64,000 nucleotides of DNA from Muscardinus avellanarius (taxonomy: Eukaryota > Chordata > Mammalia > Rodentia > Gliridae): contig OY726558.1 of assembly GCA_963383645.1 (NCBI GenBank), positions 179,925,634 to 179,989,633 on the forward strand, given 5' to 3'. Positions 44,745 through 55,921 of the stretch are shown here, piece by piece (position 1 is the stretch's first letter; every line of letters begins with the position of its first letter). The notes beneath the pieces are model-generated. The model was not told the origin of the DNA. It was given only the letters and a program-made list of their open reading frames with translations, and did not search any database. The translations under genes and the position numbers were made by a program.

Positions 44745-44967
44745 TTCTCTCTCTTTTTTTTTTATTGTAGTGCTGGGGATGGAACCCAGGGCCATTCTAC
44801 TTCTGCTCTATACCTCCAGCCCTATTTTTTTTATTCTTTATTTTGAAACAGGGCCTCAGTGAATTGCAAAAGGTCTCACAAAGTAGCTGAGGCTGTCTGA
44901 ATCTCTATCCTCCTGTCTCAGCCTCCCAAATGCTGAGATTACAAGCATGCTCCACCACACTGGCTTC
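44745..44967 (-). mobile_element. SINE, older B1-dID type, reverse orientation
   Basis: GGGGATGGAACCCAGGGCC, ATACCTCCAGCCC, ACAGGGCCTCAGTGAATTGC, TCACAAAGTAGCTGAGGC and GATTACAAGCATGCTCC. Both CACTAAGT-type motifs are present in degraded form. Confidence 0.9.
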
Positions 44968-45631
44968 TCAATTTTAATATGTGAGAAATTTTTACTAACT
45001 TTTTCTATAGCTGTCAAGGATTTTAGCATTCAACCTTGAGAATTAGCAGGATTTCTTTGGTGTTCTTTTGGGACACGTAAGGATTTAATGCTATCACTCT
45101 ACAGAAGCATGCTTTTCTAGTAATAGACTGTCTGCATTAAACTTTTAAAACCGAATCTCGCTGAGCACATGATATGGTCCATGCTGAATTGATGCTACTT
45201 GGACTGCTCTTTTTCCTGAAAGGAAATGGATACACAAGTAATAAAATCTGTTGAAAGTGCTGGGGGTGAGATTTTTCTTGAAGTTGCTCCTTTCTATTTC
45301 TGTTACCCTCTTCCCCAGGATTCCTTAAACTCTTGTAGGATATGACTATCACTAATGCAATGAGTAGGAGCAGAATTTAGCTCTTTAAAATGGAGCAATA
45401 TTTGCAAGAATCTTTATGGTTTCTTATAGAAGATGGAAGATGCTGTTTACTTAATATCTAGGCTCTGGCCAGCTGGCCCCATTTGAACTCCTCCCTGGAG
45501 AAAAGTAACATAGGCAGCAAACACTGTTTACTAAGTGAATGTATACATGTGCCCCTAGACACTCATTCTGAGAAAAGAAGTATAATTAAAATGATGGGAT
45601 ATAAGTTTTCCAGTCTTCCTTTTGAGTCTCA
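44968..45631. other. Intergenic DNA, nothing recognised
   Basis: Slightly less AT-rich than average; no supported gene. ORFs of up to 98 codons extend into the GAA array and are artefacts. Confidence 0.5.
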
Positions 45632-45775
45632 AGAGAAGAAGAAGAAGAAGAAGAAGAAGAAGAAGAAGAAGAAGAAGAAGAAGAAGAAGAAGAAGAAGAG
45701 GAGGAGGAGGAGGAGGAGGAGGAGGAGGAGGAGGAGGAGGAGGAGGAGGAGGAGGAGGAGGAGGTGGTGGAGGTG
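45632..45775. repeat. Composite (AAG)n-(AGG)n homopurine array
   Basis: About 65 bp of GAA repeats pass directly into about 65 bp of GAG repeats, then GGTGGTGGAGG. The plus strand is purine-only for about 130 bases. Such tracts can form intramolecular triplexes, and GAA arrays are prone to length change. All ORFs across it (poly-Lys/Arg, poly-Pro/Leu) are artefacts. Confidence 0.95.
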
Positions 45776-46320
45776 GTAGCGGCAAGGAAGTATGGGATGA
45801 CTTGAAATGTGCATATTTTAAATTTCTTGAATATGTGCCTAAATTCTGAACCACAATAATCTTATCAGAGTTTCTATGGAAACAAAATAATTATTAACTA
45901 AGTGTTTTTATTTTTGACTGAAATAATTTAACAATTAGGATAAACAATGAACAAAATTTTAAAAATAAAAAAATAAATCTGTTTAAGTGAAGATTATTAT
46001 ATCTACTCTGTTCTTTTGTCATAATCTTTATTTTCTATCTCATCCTTTCTCTTCCTTGTGTCTTACCTTTCTTTCTAATGGGTATCTTCTTTCAGTCTAT
46101 CAGCATACACACATTCCTGTTATATGAATTTTAAAACCTTTACTTAATGACTCTTCTATATTTTTTACTTTTATTATTTCTTTTTCTAATTAGTTGCTTT
46201 TTAAAAAAAACATACAATTTACTTTCTAACTCTCATTAGTAGAAATTTTTCTTAACCACTGTTAATTGTACTTATGATTTCACAACTATTTGGTGCATCA
46301 AATGTCACCGATGAGTCCTA
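45776..46320. other. AT-rich intergenic DNA, nothing recognised
   Basis: No supported feature. Confidence 0.5.
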
Positions 46321-46324
46321 CTTT

Positions 46325-46545
46325 GTTGTTGTTGTGGTGGTGGTGGTACTAGGAGTGGGACCCAGGGACTTTTCTACCTCATGGCTATACTCACTGAGTT
46401 ATTTTATATTTTATTTGGAAACAGGGTCTCACTAAGTTGCTGAGAGCCTCACTAAGTAGCTGAGTCTGGCTTCGAACCTGTGCGATCTTCCTGTCTCAGC
46501 CTCCCAAGTACTGGGATTACAAGCATGAACCACCATGCCGAGCTA
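46325..46545 (-). mobile_element. SINE, long-form B1-dID type, reverse orientation
   Basis: GTTGTGGTGGTGGTGGTACT, GGGACCCAGGGACTTTTC, TCTCACTAAGTTGCTGAGAG, CCTCACTAAGTAGCTGAG and GATTACAAGCATGAACC. It carries the doubled CACTAAGTNGCTGAG motif and is close to the copies at 5.85 and 51.1 kb. Confidence 0.9.
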
Positions 46546-46784
46546 AGGTCTACTTTTCAAACCAGTAAATATGTGTTTTCTTCCAATAGATTTCTCTGTT
46601 GCATTTGACACACAATTGCTTCCATATTTCATGAATGTATCTCTATCCCACCTACCTAGTATGATTCAAATTGCATATATTTGATTATGTTCTCTATATA
46701 CATATTGAGTATCACTTTTATCTCTTCCTCTGATGTTCTACTAATGTCTAACTATTTCTCCTTGTTTGGTTCTAAGTTTTTTAT

Positions 46785-47250
46785 AAATTAATTTTTTAAA
46801 ATTGTTTTACTGGTTCATTAGAGTTATACATCTTAATGGAGTACAAGATAGTAGAGGCATACATGCATATTTCTTTCTTTTTTTTTTTTTTTTTAGTGGT
46901 ACTGGGGTTCCTGGAAGTCCTTCTACCTCCAGGCTACACTCCCAGACCTATTTTATATTTTTATTTGGAAACAGGGTCTCTTAAACCAGTGGCTGCACCA
47001 TCCTCCTGTCTCTGCATTCCAAGCGCAGGGATTACAATCGTGCGCTACCATGCCTGGATGTACATGCACAGTTCACCCAATTAGCACTTAGGCAATTCCC
47101 ACCCCATTCCCTCTCCCTCCCTTCTTCTCATGCTTGGCTTAGTGATTGACTTTAATAAGTTTGTGAATGTACATCATATATATTGGGGAATTTCCCTCTT
47201 CCCCATCCCATCCCCCTCAAGTCGCCTTACTTGCTCATTTATAGTTTCTC
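46785..47250 (-). mobile_element. L1 3' UTR, reverse orientation (3' segment of a possible inverted L1)
   Basis: TTTTACTGGTTCATTAGAGTT, ATACATCTTAATGGAGTAC and later CATTCCCTCTCCCTCCCTTC match the antisense of a LINE-type 3' UTR. It is interrupted by a SINE (46870-47056) and meets a plus-strand ORF2 piece at about 47250. Confidence 0.7.
46870..47056 (-). mobile_element. SINE, short subfamily, reverse, nested in L1 3' UTR
   Basis: Poly-T tail, GGTACTGGGGTTCCTGGAAG, CTCCAGGCTACACTCCCAGA and TCTCTTAAACCAGTGGC. The central B1-like part is shortened (about 20 bp, the GCTTCGAAC segment, missing). TACATGCA on both sides may be a remnant of the duplication. Confidence 0.9.
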
Positions 47251-48270
47251 CTTCTGGAGAAAAGATAACTTGTTCAATAAATGGTGTTGGCAAAACTGGT
47301 TAAGCATATGAAGAAAATGGGAATAAAACCCACTTTCACACCCTGTACAAGAGTCAAAATGGATCAAAGACTTGGAAATTAGATCAGAGACCTCGAGGCT
47401 CCTTGAAGAGGGAATAGGTCCAACACTGCGACACATAGGCACAGGTAAAAACTTTTTCAACAAGACCCCAAAGGCACAAGAAACTAAAAGGAGGATCAAT
47501 AGTGGGATTACATTAAACTGAAAAACTTCTGTACACCAAAGGAAACTATCAAGAACCTCAACAAAGAGACAACAGAATAGAAGAAGATTTTTGTGTCACC
47601 TACTCCTTTGATAGAAGACTAATACTAATAATATACAAATAACTCAAGAAACTCAGCACTAAGAAAATAAATAACCCAATAAAAATGGACAAGTGAACTA
47701 AAAAGACATTTTAAAAAAGAAATTCAAATGGCCAATAAATGGATGAAAAAAAGTTCAGCATCATTAGAAATTAGAGATATGCAAAGCAAAACTACCCTGA
47801 GATTTTTATTTAACTCCAACTTTAGAATGGAAATCATTCAAAACACAAACAAGAACAAATTCTGGCGAGGATGAGGAGAAGCGGGAACTCTAATATATTA
47901 TTGGTGGAATTGCAAATTAGTGCAACCACTTTGAAAAACAGTAGGGGGATCCTCAGAAGAGTGGGAACAAACTTACCATATGACCCAGCAATACCACTTC
48001 TGGGTATTTACCCAAAAGAATGGAAACCAAACTACCAAACTAAGGCAAGCATATCCTTGTTCATAGTTACACAGTTCACCATTGCCAAACTATGGGACCA
48101 GCCAAAATGTACATCAACAGATGAATGGATTACACAACAAAATTTTACTCAGTCATAAAGAAGAACAAAATTATTCCATTTTACATGGAAATGGATGGAC
48201 CTGGAGAACATTATGCTAAGTGAGATTAGTCAGTCACAAACAAAACAAATTTATTTCTTGACCAATATAT
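47251..48270 (+). mobile_element. L1 ORF2 C-terminal fragment, plus orientation, decayed
   Basis: Starts in the RKDNLFNKWCWQNWL region of ORF2 and continues through [17 protein letters not shown] to the ENIMLSEISQSQ region near 48230, with several frameshifts and stops. Together with the minus-strand 3' UTR at 46785-47250 it has the order expected of a minus-orientation L1 with inverted 5' part. Confidence 0.9.
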
Positions 48271-48283
48271 AAAAACACAAACA

Positions 48284-48492
48284 TAGCCAGGTGTGATGGC
48301 ACACACTTGTAATCCTAGTACTTGGGAGTCTGAGACAGGAGGATCACACGTTCATTTTGGCCAGCCTCAACAGTGATACTTAAGCCCTCCACAACTTATT
48401 GAGACTCGGTTTCAAAATAAAAAATAAAAACAGGGCTGAGGTGCAGCTCAGAGGTAGAATGCCACTGGGTTTAATCTTCAGTACCAGAAAAA
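48284..48492 (+). mobile_element. SINE, older B1-dID type
   Basis: AGCCAGGTGTGATGGCACAC, GTAATCCTAGTACTTGGGAG, GGGCTGAGGTGCAGCTCAG, AGGTAGAATGCCACTGGG and then ATCTTCAGTACC with an A-rich tail. Inserted right at the edge of the preceding L1 piece. Confidence 0.9.
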
Positions 48493-49359
48493 TGAATAAA
48501 CATTATATTTATTTATAGAGAACATATTTTGATACATGAATACATTGTATAAGGTTCACATAAAAATAAACATCTCTCCTGAAACATTTTCTTACAGTAA
48601 AATCATTCAAAATCTTCTTGTTTACCTTTTGAAATACAAAGTAAATTGATGCCATTTACAATCACCTCACTGTACAATAACACACCACAATTTTATAATT
48701 ATATGAGCTGTAACTTAATATTCATTTATCTATATCCCAACTAATTTCCCCTATTCTTCTCATATCCAGTAACTTACCATCATCCTACTCTCAAATTCTA
48801 TGAAACATTTTTAGAATACATTTATAGGTGAACTCTAAATTTTCTAAGCAATAGACTGAAGATATCATTTCATGTACATCATTAAATATAATAGCTAGCT
48901 AAATATCATTATCAGATGCTTTATAATTATGAATGCCTGGGAATTTTTTCCATGCTAAGCCATGAATTTCCTAGGAAGGGATTGTATTTTACTCTGTTTC
49001 TTTCACTCATAAAATTAGGTTAATTTATGTCTAATTAGTTGAAAATTTGAGGAGTACATAGGTAGCATACAGGATTTGAGATGAGTTGGGGTAATGAAGG
49101 TTTTAAAAGGGTGGCAATAGAATCGCTATCAACAAAAAACATGGGAATCTCTCAGGGACTAGTAAAGACAGGATTTGAGAGTAGATCAATTACTATGAGT
49201 AAAGAATTTGGATAAAGACAAGAGGATGGATGCATATCTGGGATAAGAGAAACTTTGAGGAATGTTATCTGAAAAGATCAAGAACACAGTAAAAACAAAA
49301 AATATCAGAGAAAGGAATTGGATTAATTTAATAGAGTATCAAATCAATGTTTGTATTTT
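48493..49359. other. Intergenic DNA, nothing firmly recognised
   Basis: 49233-49275 (ACTTTGAGGAATGTTATCTG) has short similarity to 50777-50810, part of the duplicated blocks listed below. Confidence 0.45.
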
Positions 49360-49446
49360 CTTCCTTCCTTTCTTCCTTCTTTCTTTCCTTCCTTCCATCC
49401 TTCCTTTCTTCCTTTCTTCTTCTGTTTCTTCTTTCTCTTTCCTTCA
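49360..49446. repeat. CTTC-type pyrimidine-rich repeat
   Basis: Degenerate CCTT/CTTT units over nearly 90 bp. A shorter similar run occurs at about 50913-50930 in the related block. Confidence 0.85.
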
Positions 49447-49678
49447 TTATTTTTAGACATTAGTAATATTCATTGAATATCTTTGTTTCAAGAATAAATG
49501 TCAAATAGAAACGTTATTCTAAGAGAGGCATAGCTATCTCTTTATTAAGGAACAGAAGACTTCTGTCAGCAGCAATTGGTCAGGGGTATCCATTGTGGAT
49601 GTATTTCCTGTAAGAGAATGGAATTGTGCCCATAAGGAAAAAATAAATCCTGACTCAGCCTGTGAGTCAGCCTAGGAG

Positions 49679-49756
49679 GCTTTTATAACAACACTATAAT
49701 AGATAAAAGCAGAAAACAGTTTTGTTTTTATTGTAAATTATATGGGTAATTAAAAC
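49679..49756. repeat. Dispersed duplicate block, copy 1 (partner 50661-50738)
   Basis: 78 bp starting GCTTTTATAACAACAC and ending GGGTAATTAAAAC align without gaps to 50661-50738 with three substitutions (about 96% identity). Confidence 0.95.
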
Positions 49757-49984
49757 CTTCTGTACCTGGAAGAAAGAACACATTGCTATTGAACCACTCA
49801 TCACCAATTTGGGTTGGAACCCATTCTTTATTATAATATATACATTCAAACCAAAATAGAGAGAGAAATAAGGCCTGGTTAAAGTGATTTTTGGTTGTGA
49901 AGAATATTTAATCAGTCCTAAAATTAAATTGAATCACTGTACTTTTAGACAAATACTTATGTTCTGTAAACTCTGATCTTTTCT

Positions 49985-50226
49985 TTCGTTTTTTTTCTTT
50001 CTTTTTATTTTCCTCCTTTCTTTTTTATGATGCTGCTGAAGGTTGAAACCAGATGCATTATACCTCCAAGCTACCTCCAGCCCTAGTTTACTTCTTATTT
50101 TGAAACAAGAGTCTCACTAAGTTGCTGAGTTTCTTGTAAGTTGCTAGAGTTGGCCTTGAACCTGTGATTCTCCTGTCTTGGGTTCCCAATTACTTGAATT
50201 ACAGGCATGTATCACCATACCCTGCT
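49985..50226 (-). mobile_element. SINE, older B1-dID type, reverse orientation
   Basis: A pyrimidine-rich tail, GAAGGTTGAAACCAGATGC, ACCTCCAGCCCTAG, TCTCACTAAGTTGCTGAG, GGCCTTGAACCTGTGATTC and GGCATGTATCACC. Well diverged. Confidence 0.85.
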
Positions 50227-50291
50227 CCAAGTATTCTTCTAATAAAAGAATTTAAGAATAATGTCGCCATGCAGATTATGCTTATAATATA

Positions 50292-50440
50292 AAATCTCTT
50301 TATTTCAAAACTGAAAATTTATGTCAAAATTTAGAGTATTTTTATTGATGGTCTGTCTATTGAAATGTTTTCATTCTTCTCTCTAAAAATATTTTCATGA
50401 ATAATACTTTTAGTATTCCTAAATACTAAATATATGTACA
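50292..50440. repeat. Second duplicate block, copy 1 (partner about 50957-51080)
   Basis: CTCTTTATTTCAAAACTGAAA, TTATTGATGGTCTGTCTATTG and ATTCTTCTCTCTAAAAAT recur in the same order at 50957-51080 with small indels. Confidence 0.85.
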
Positions 50441-50660
50441 TTGCTTTATCCTATTTTAGTGCTTTCAATCTAAATACTTTATGTAATAAAATTTATTAAT
50501 TTTAGTAGTTTTAAAATGACTGTAAGAACTTTTAGAAATGCTCGTGCATTCAGGCTTACATCCCTTTTTTTCTTCGTGCATTATTTAGCTCATATAATGC
50601 ATCAAGCAGTACATTACTGTTTGAGAAAAAGAAACAAATGGCCACCTGACTCCCTCGGAA

Positions 50661-50738
50661 GCTTTTATAACAATACTATAATAGATAAAAGCAGAAAACA
50701 GTTTTGTTGTTATTGTAAATTACATGGGTAATTAAAAC
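50661..50738. repeat. Dispersed duplicate block, copy 2 (partner 49679-49756)
   Basis: See the partner block: same orientation, 982 bp downstream, three substitutions. The sequence immediately downstream is not the same in the two places. Confidence 0.95.
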
Positions 50739-50956
50739 TGGGGGTAAGAGGAAAGGTAGAAAGGCTAGCAAAGGGAACTTTGAGGAATAGCTGTCTTTAA
50801 GCTATCATGAATAAATCGTAAATCCTACTTCAAACAGTAAATCCTAGTAGTATTGGATTTCTGTAGAAATCAGGCATCTTGTGTTTTTATTCTTTCCTGC
50901 TTGCTTGTTTGCCCTTCCTTCCTTTCATTTTTTTCTAAGACATCAATGTATCTTTT

Positions 50957-51080
50957 TAATCTCTTTATTTCTAAACTGAAAATTTATGTCAAAACTTATT
51001 TTATTGATGTCTATTTATTGAGTTGTTTTAATTCTTCTCTCTAAAATTTCTTTCATAAATCATACTTCTAGTATTTCTTT
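50957..51080. repeat. Second duplicate block, copy 2 (partner 50292-50440)
   Basis: CTCTTTATTTCTAAACTGAAA, TTATTGATGTCTATTTATTG and ATTCTTCTCTCTAAAATTTC follow the order of the first copy. The offset is about 665 bp, different from the offset of the 78-bp block. Confidence 0.85.
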
Positions 51081-51099
51081 TTTGCTACCATTTTTTCAT

Positions 51100-51311
51100 T
51101 TTTTGTGTGTTTGGTACTGGGGATGAAACCAAAGGCCTTCTACCTCCGGAGTACACTCCCAGACCTATTTTATATTTTATTTGGAAACAGGGTCTCACTA
51201 AGTTGCTGAGAGCCTCACTAAGTAGCTGAGGCTGGCTTCAAACCTATGCGATCCTCCCGTCTCAGCCTCCCAAGTACTGGAATTACAAGCATGCACCACC
51301 ACGCCCGACTA
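51100..51311 (-). mobile_element. SINE, long-form B1-dID type, reverse orientation
   Basis: TGTGTTTGGTACTGGGGATG, CACTCCCAGACCTATTTTATA, TCTCACTAAGTTGCTGAGAG, CCTCACTAAGTAGCTGAGG and GATCCTCCCGTCTCAGCC. ACTTCTAGTATTT upstream (from 51064) and ACTTTTAGTATTT downstream (from 51310) are a plausible target-site duplication. Confidence 0.9.
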
Positions 51312-51703
51312 CTTTTAGTATTTTTAAATACTCATTGTCAAAAATTTTCAAATTTCTCATTATCAACTGAAGACTCAGATGTCACCATGAAGTAGAGTGA
51401 AAGACTTGAAACTTTTATGCGCTAACTTATATTTTACTCGTCCTGGGGATATAATAAAGTCAAATTTCTATATTTTTCTGAACTAGCACTTTCTATGTTT
51501 GGTTAATAAGCATATATATTATTGTGATGCACATTTATGATATTCTGGAACTAATAGAAAATTATTTATTTTCTGTTAGTGTCTTATTTGTATATCACTG
51601 TAAAACATTAAACATTGCAATGCAAAATTAAAATACATAGCTTGGTATGGTATTTAGTTTCACATGCATGTAAAAAAAGAATAAGGTCATCTGAGAAATT
51701 TTC
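51312..51703. other. AT-rich intergenic DNA, nothing recognised
   Basis: No supported feature. Confidence 0.5.
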
Positions 51704-51948
51704 AAAATGCTGTTTTAAGCCCGGTCGTGATGCTTGTAATCCCAGCCCTTGGGAGGCTGAGACAGGAGGATCGCACAGGTTCAAAGCCAGCCTCAGCTAC
51801 TTAGTGAGGTTCTCAACAACTTAGTGAGACCCTGTTTCCAAATAAACTATAAAATAGGTCTGGTAATATAACACAGAGGTAGAAAAGCCCCTGGGTTTCA
51901 CCCCCAGTACTGCACAAAAATAAATACATTTTAAAAAATGCTATTTTA
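51704..51948 (+). mobile_element. SINE, long-form B1-dID type, with 14-bp duplication
   Basis: AAAATGCTGTTTTA (51704-51717) and AAAATGCTATTTTA (51935-51948) flank the element with one mismatch. Body: TGCTTGTAATCCCAGCCC, CAGCCTCAGCTACTTAGTGAG, AGGTCTGGTAATATAACACAG and CCCCTGGGTTTCACCCCCAG. Confidence 0.9.
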
Positions 51949-52489
51949 TTAAGCAGATTTACTGGATGATCTAGCATATTTTGCAGGTAAGTAATCCAAC
52001 AAGTACATCTTTTCATGTACCAGAAAACAACATAAATGCCTTGTAAAAGGATCTTCACTTTACACTTATAAAAATACCTTGAAAATTATCTGCTGTGAGT
52101 ATTTTGTAAAAGAGAAAACGCGAGGACTTGAGAGGTTAAAAAGACAGAATCAGGGTTCTGAGGCAGATCATGCTTGTATATCTGTAAATCCCATAACTTC
52201 CATGTCATATGACACCTATCCAGAAAATAAGCTCTTCTATTAATATACATGTACAAAGCATACTATACATAGGTGGAAATTTTTGATATTTAAAATTTTA
52301 GATTTAACAAATTGGGAATGGTTTTGAAAGTACAGTAAATATCACTTAATCTTTCACTATTGCTTCCACTGCAGTACATAATGCACACTTAATAATGTTG
52401 AAATAGTTTACCAATTATATTTGACAGATATTTTCATATAATATTAGTAAAATAAATATCCCAAATACTTGAGACTTTCATATTGGTTT
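51949..52489. other. AT-rich intergenic DNA, nothing recognised
   Basis: No supported feature. Confidence 0.5.
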
Positions 52490-52795
52490 AGTACTCCACC
52501 AAGATCCTGATCCCTAAAACCCAGAATTTGTGAGTGACTTATTTTTGTAAGGCCAAAGGAATGCATGAGATGGGGAGACTCTCCTGGACTATCTAGGTGA
52601 GCCAAAGGTGCTCATAAGAAAAAAGGCAATAAAGCCAAGGAAAGAATAAAGCATTGTGATGAGGGACTCAGGGACTGGAGTGAAGAAGCCACGGAATCCA
52701 GGCAGTCTCCAGAGGCTGAAAGAAGCTTGGACCTGATTTTCTCATGGACCCTTTAGCAGGAACTGGCCCTACCAACTCTTTGATTTTTGCCCATA
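52490..52795 (+). mobile_element. Old mammalian interspersed repeat remnant (family uncertain)
   Basis: GAGATGGGGAGACTCTCCTGG, CTATCTAGGTGAGCC, CAGGCAGTCTCCAGAGGCTG and GACCTGATTTTCTCATGGACC follow the order of a repeat shared among placental mammals. I cannot give the family name with certainty. Confidence 0.55.
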
Positions 52796-52802
52796 AAGAA
52801 AC

Positions 52803-53028
52803 ACTTTTTGTGTGTGTGTGTGTGTGTGACACTAGACATGGATCCCAGGGGCATTCTATCTCTGAACTTCACCTCTAGCCCTAACTTTTGTTCTTTATTT
52901 CAAAATAACAGGGTCTCACACAGTTGCAAAGGGCTTCACTAAGTAGCAAGGTTATTCTCAGACCACTGTCCTTCTGTCTCAGCCTCACAAATCCTGGGAT
53001 TACAAGTGTGGGCCAACTTGCCTGGAAC
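52803..53028 (-). mobile_element. SINE, older B1-dID type, reverse orientation, with (GT)n tail
   Basis: TTTTTGTGTGTGTG run, CATGGATCCCAGGGGCATTC, ACCTCTAGCCC, TCTCACACAGTTGC, TTCACTAAGTAGCAAGG and GGGATTACAAGTGTGGGCC. Confidence 0.85.
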
Positions 53029-54327
53029 CACACTTGGTATTTTTGACATCCGAAACAGTAAGAGCATAAATTGATTTTATTTTTTTCAGTTTGTGGCCTT
53101 TTCTTAAACTGAACACAATCATATTGTTATTTAATATCTAGGTATTTTCTATTACTAAAGATTATAAATAATCTAAATTAGTTTGAAGACTTTTTTTATT
53201 TAAAGTAGACAGCTCTAGATAGGGTTCCAGAATTTAGTCAAATTATAACATGTAACTAGGATGTTTTATTAAATTGTTAAATGTACTATGTTTTATTAAG
53301 GTATTACTATTTTAGAAGGCAAATTATATGTAATATGTTTCAATACCAAAGTCTTGAAGAAACTTCAATGGATCCATTCATTGACATAGTTACCCAAGTT
53401 ACTGAAGAATTGAGTTAAAACTCTCTTATATCTTGTATTTTTTTTTTTTTTAGAACTCCAAGAAAGACTATGGGAACTACAGACTACAAGTTTAATGTTT
53501 TACTGAGAAATTTTCTATAACAAGTACAAGAAAATAAGAACATAAAATTGGTATAATTCAACATGAGTTTACTAAACCAAATAATTTTTAATAAAATGAA
53601 ATTCTTTGAAAAGGTAAACTAATAAGCAGGCATTTGGTATTCGATATGATAACATAACTTCTACTTGAAATCTTTTGGCAATGTCTCTAAAAGCTATTTC
53701 ACTGATAATAAGTCCCTCAGTGCATGATTAACCATTTTTTCACTTTTGTTTTCTGTTTCAAATATAAAAGCTGATCATAAGGAATGATAGGCTTTCATGA
53801 GATATGTTAATAGACAGGTTTTCATAGAGTTGGTGGGAGAACTTGTTGCACATAATCCATCAGAAAAGGTACACGATAAAGCTTTCAAATTTGAAGATTA
53901 CATGAGATAACAAAGAAAATATTAAGTAATAAAATTCCTACTAAAAGGTCAAAATGAAAACAAAATATAGATAAAGAGTAAATTATGTGGAACAAATTTA
54001 AGGGTGATTACCAAGCAATTCATAAAGTGTCAGAGACACAAATTTAAATTAATTAAATACTTTAACTTAGTTATTAATTATATTGATTTGAGAAACCTCA
54101 GAGTGAATGATTAATACATTTACAATTTGTTTAGTTTCTTCTATAAGAAAAGAGAATGACTTAAATATCAATAAAAAATAGTCAACTCTATCAAAGGAAT
54201 TTACTAAAACTATTTACAACCCAAATAATTCAGTATTAAAATACTGAATCATCATTGTATATGCATATACAAACAGAGCAAGAAAAAATGGCTCAAGTAT
54301 TTATTAGTAAGAATATATGTGTATAGA

Positions 54328-54360
<33 letters not shown>

Positions 54361-54854
54361 ATTTCCAATTGCAATCTACAAATTTTGAATTGACTTTGAT
54401 TCTTATTTACATACCTGTAATGCATGGTAAATGATTTTAGAAATGATTTAGTTATTTTTATAGAAAGTAAAGAGACTAATATAGGTAGCTGCTTCTCAAA
54501 AGATTACATGACAAAATTATAATTTTCAATTCTCTTAAAAACTTACAATAAAGAAACAAAAGCATCTTTACTTTATTGAGGAGAGAGACCAGTACAATAG
54601 TGGAAGAAAATAGGGGGAGGAAGGTTGGGAGGAAAAATTAAGACATGATGAAAGAAACAGTTCAAATAATGTTATTTCCACACATGATGGTATCACTATC
54701 AACCTCACTAATATATATGGTGAGAGATGGGTAGTGGTATAGTTTCTCATGGGATACACATCAATACAAGCATATCTGTATTACATTGGCCCTCACTCCA
54801 TTGTGTAATTATAATGCATCAATAAAAGTATTAACAATAAACCAGTTTTTATGT
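53029..54854. other. AT-rich intergenic DNA, nothing recognised
   Basis: A (TA)n patch lies at about 54329-54361. No gene, SINE or L1 piece that I can support. Confidence 0.5.
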
Positions 54855-55310
54855 TTTTGTGCTTTTATTGGTGCACTATAATCTCACATAATAATGTAAA
54901 TCATGTTGACAATGACATACACGCACACGTTCTTGGTGCCCCCTCCCCATTTCTCTCCCTCCCAATGCAGAGTACCCAGATTGACCTTGGTATATATTCA
55001 TATGTATACGAATAGTCTATGGTAGTGTTCCTATTAATGAACCTAAGTCTTTCTCCAGCCTTACACTCATATCTCCTCATGACTCTCCTGACATTTCTCA
55101 TCATTTGGAGTCTATGTTGTATCCCAATTACTCCCTATTCTGCACATATTAAAGAAAACATATGACCCTTCACTCTCTGTGATTGGCTAATCTCACTTAA
55201 CATAATGTTCTCCAGGTCCTTCCATTTTCTTGCATATGATGTAATTTTATTTTTCTTTATTGGTGAGTAGAATTCCATTGTATGTATTTCCCATATATCT
55301 GTAATCAAAT
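54855..55310 (-). mobile_element. L1 3' end, reverse orientation
   Basis: TTTTATTGGTGCACTATAATC, ATAATAATGTAAATCATG, ACACGCACACGTTCTTGGTGC, then antisense ORF2 end (TAGAATTCCATTGTATGTATT). Ends near 55310. Confidence 0.85.
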
Positions 55311-55377
55311 GTTTTTAAAAAGAATATATTATCTCAATTGTTATTTTTCCCATGGGATCATATTAAAATTTAAATCC

Positions 55378-55442
55378 TTCAATCCCCAAAACAGTAGAAT
55401 AGAAGGATTCAATCTTTCAATCCCCAAAACAGTAGAATAGAA
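55378..55442. repeat. 27-bp perfect direct repeat, period 38
   Basis: The unit starting TTCAATCCCCAAAACAGTAG occurs at 55378-55404 and 55416-55442 without mismatch, separated by 11 bp. Confidence 0.95.
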
Positions 55443-55915
55443 CCATGATATGTCCTAGCTATACCACTCCTCAGTATTTATCCAAAAGAATTAACATTAG
55501 TATACTATTATAATAAATTTAGATTTATTTACTAGCAGTGCAATTTATAATAGTCAACTAATAGAACCAGCCTAAGTGCTGAACAATATATGAATGAAAA
55601 AAGACAATGTAGCACATATGCATAATGGAGTGTCACTCAGCCATAAAGAAGAATCAGATAATGCCACTTGCAGAAAAATGGAAGGAACTGAAGAACAACA
55701 TGCTAAGTGAGATAAGCCAGTCTCAGAAAATTAAGAGTCATAAGTTTTCTTTCATTTATGAAAGCTAGAGAGAAAATGGAAAGAAAGGAGATCTTATGGA
55801 AATAGAAAAAAATCTAGAGAATGGGCAACAGGAGACAAAAGAAGAGAACAAATGCATATGATGAAATGAAATAGGCCAATTTATGCTATGTGCATGTTCA
55901 AATATATCATAGTGA
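55443..55915 (+). mobile_element. L1 ORF2 end and 3' UTR fragment, plus orientation
   Basis: CAGCCATAAAGAAGAATCAG, GAAGAACAACATGCTAAGTGAG and ATAAGCCAGTCTCAG are the usual end of ORF2. Because the minus-strand piece at 54855-55310 also covers this part of ORF2, the two overlap in L1 coordinates and are better read as separate insertions than as one inverted element. Confidence 0.75.
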
Positions 55916-55921
55916 TTTACA

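Noticed and set aside
45483..45854. Poly-Lys/Arg and poly-Pro/Leu ORFs
   Set aside because: Direct translations of the GAA/GAG array on both strands.
54855..55915. A fifth twin-primed L1
   Set aside because: The two opposite pieces both contain the end of ORF2, so they overlap in L1 coordinates, which a single inverted insertion would not normally give.
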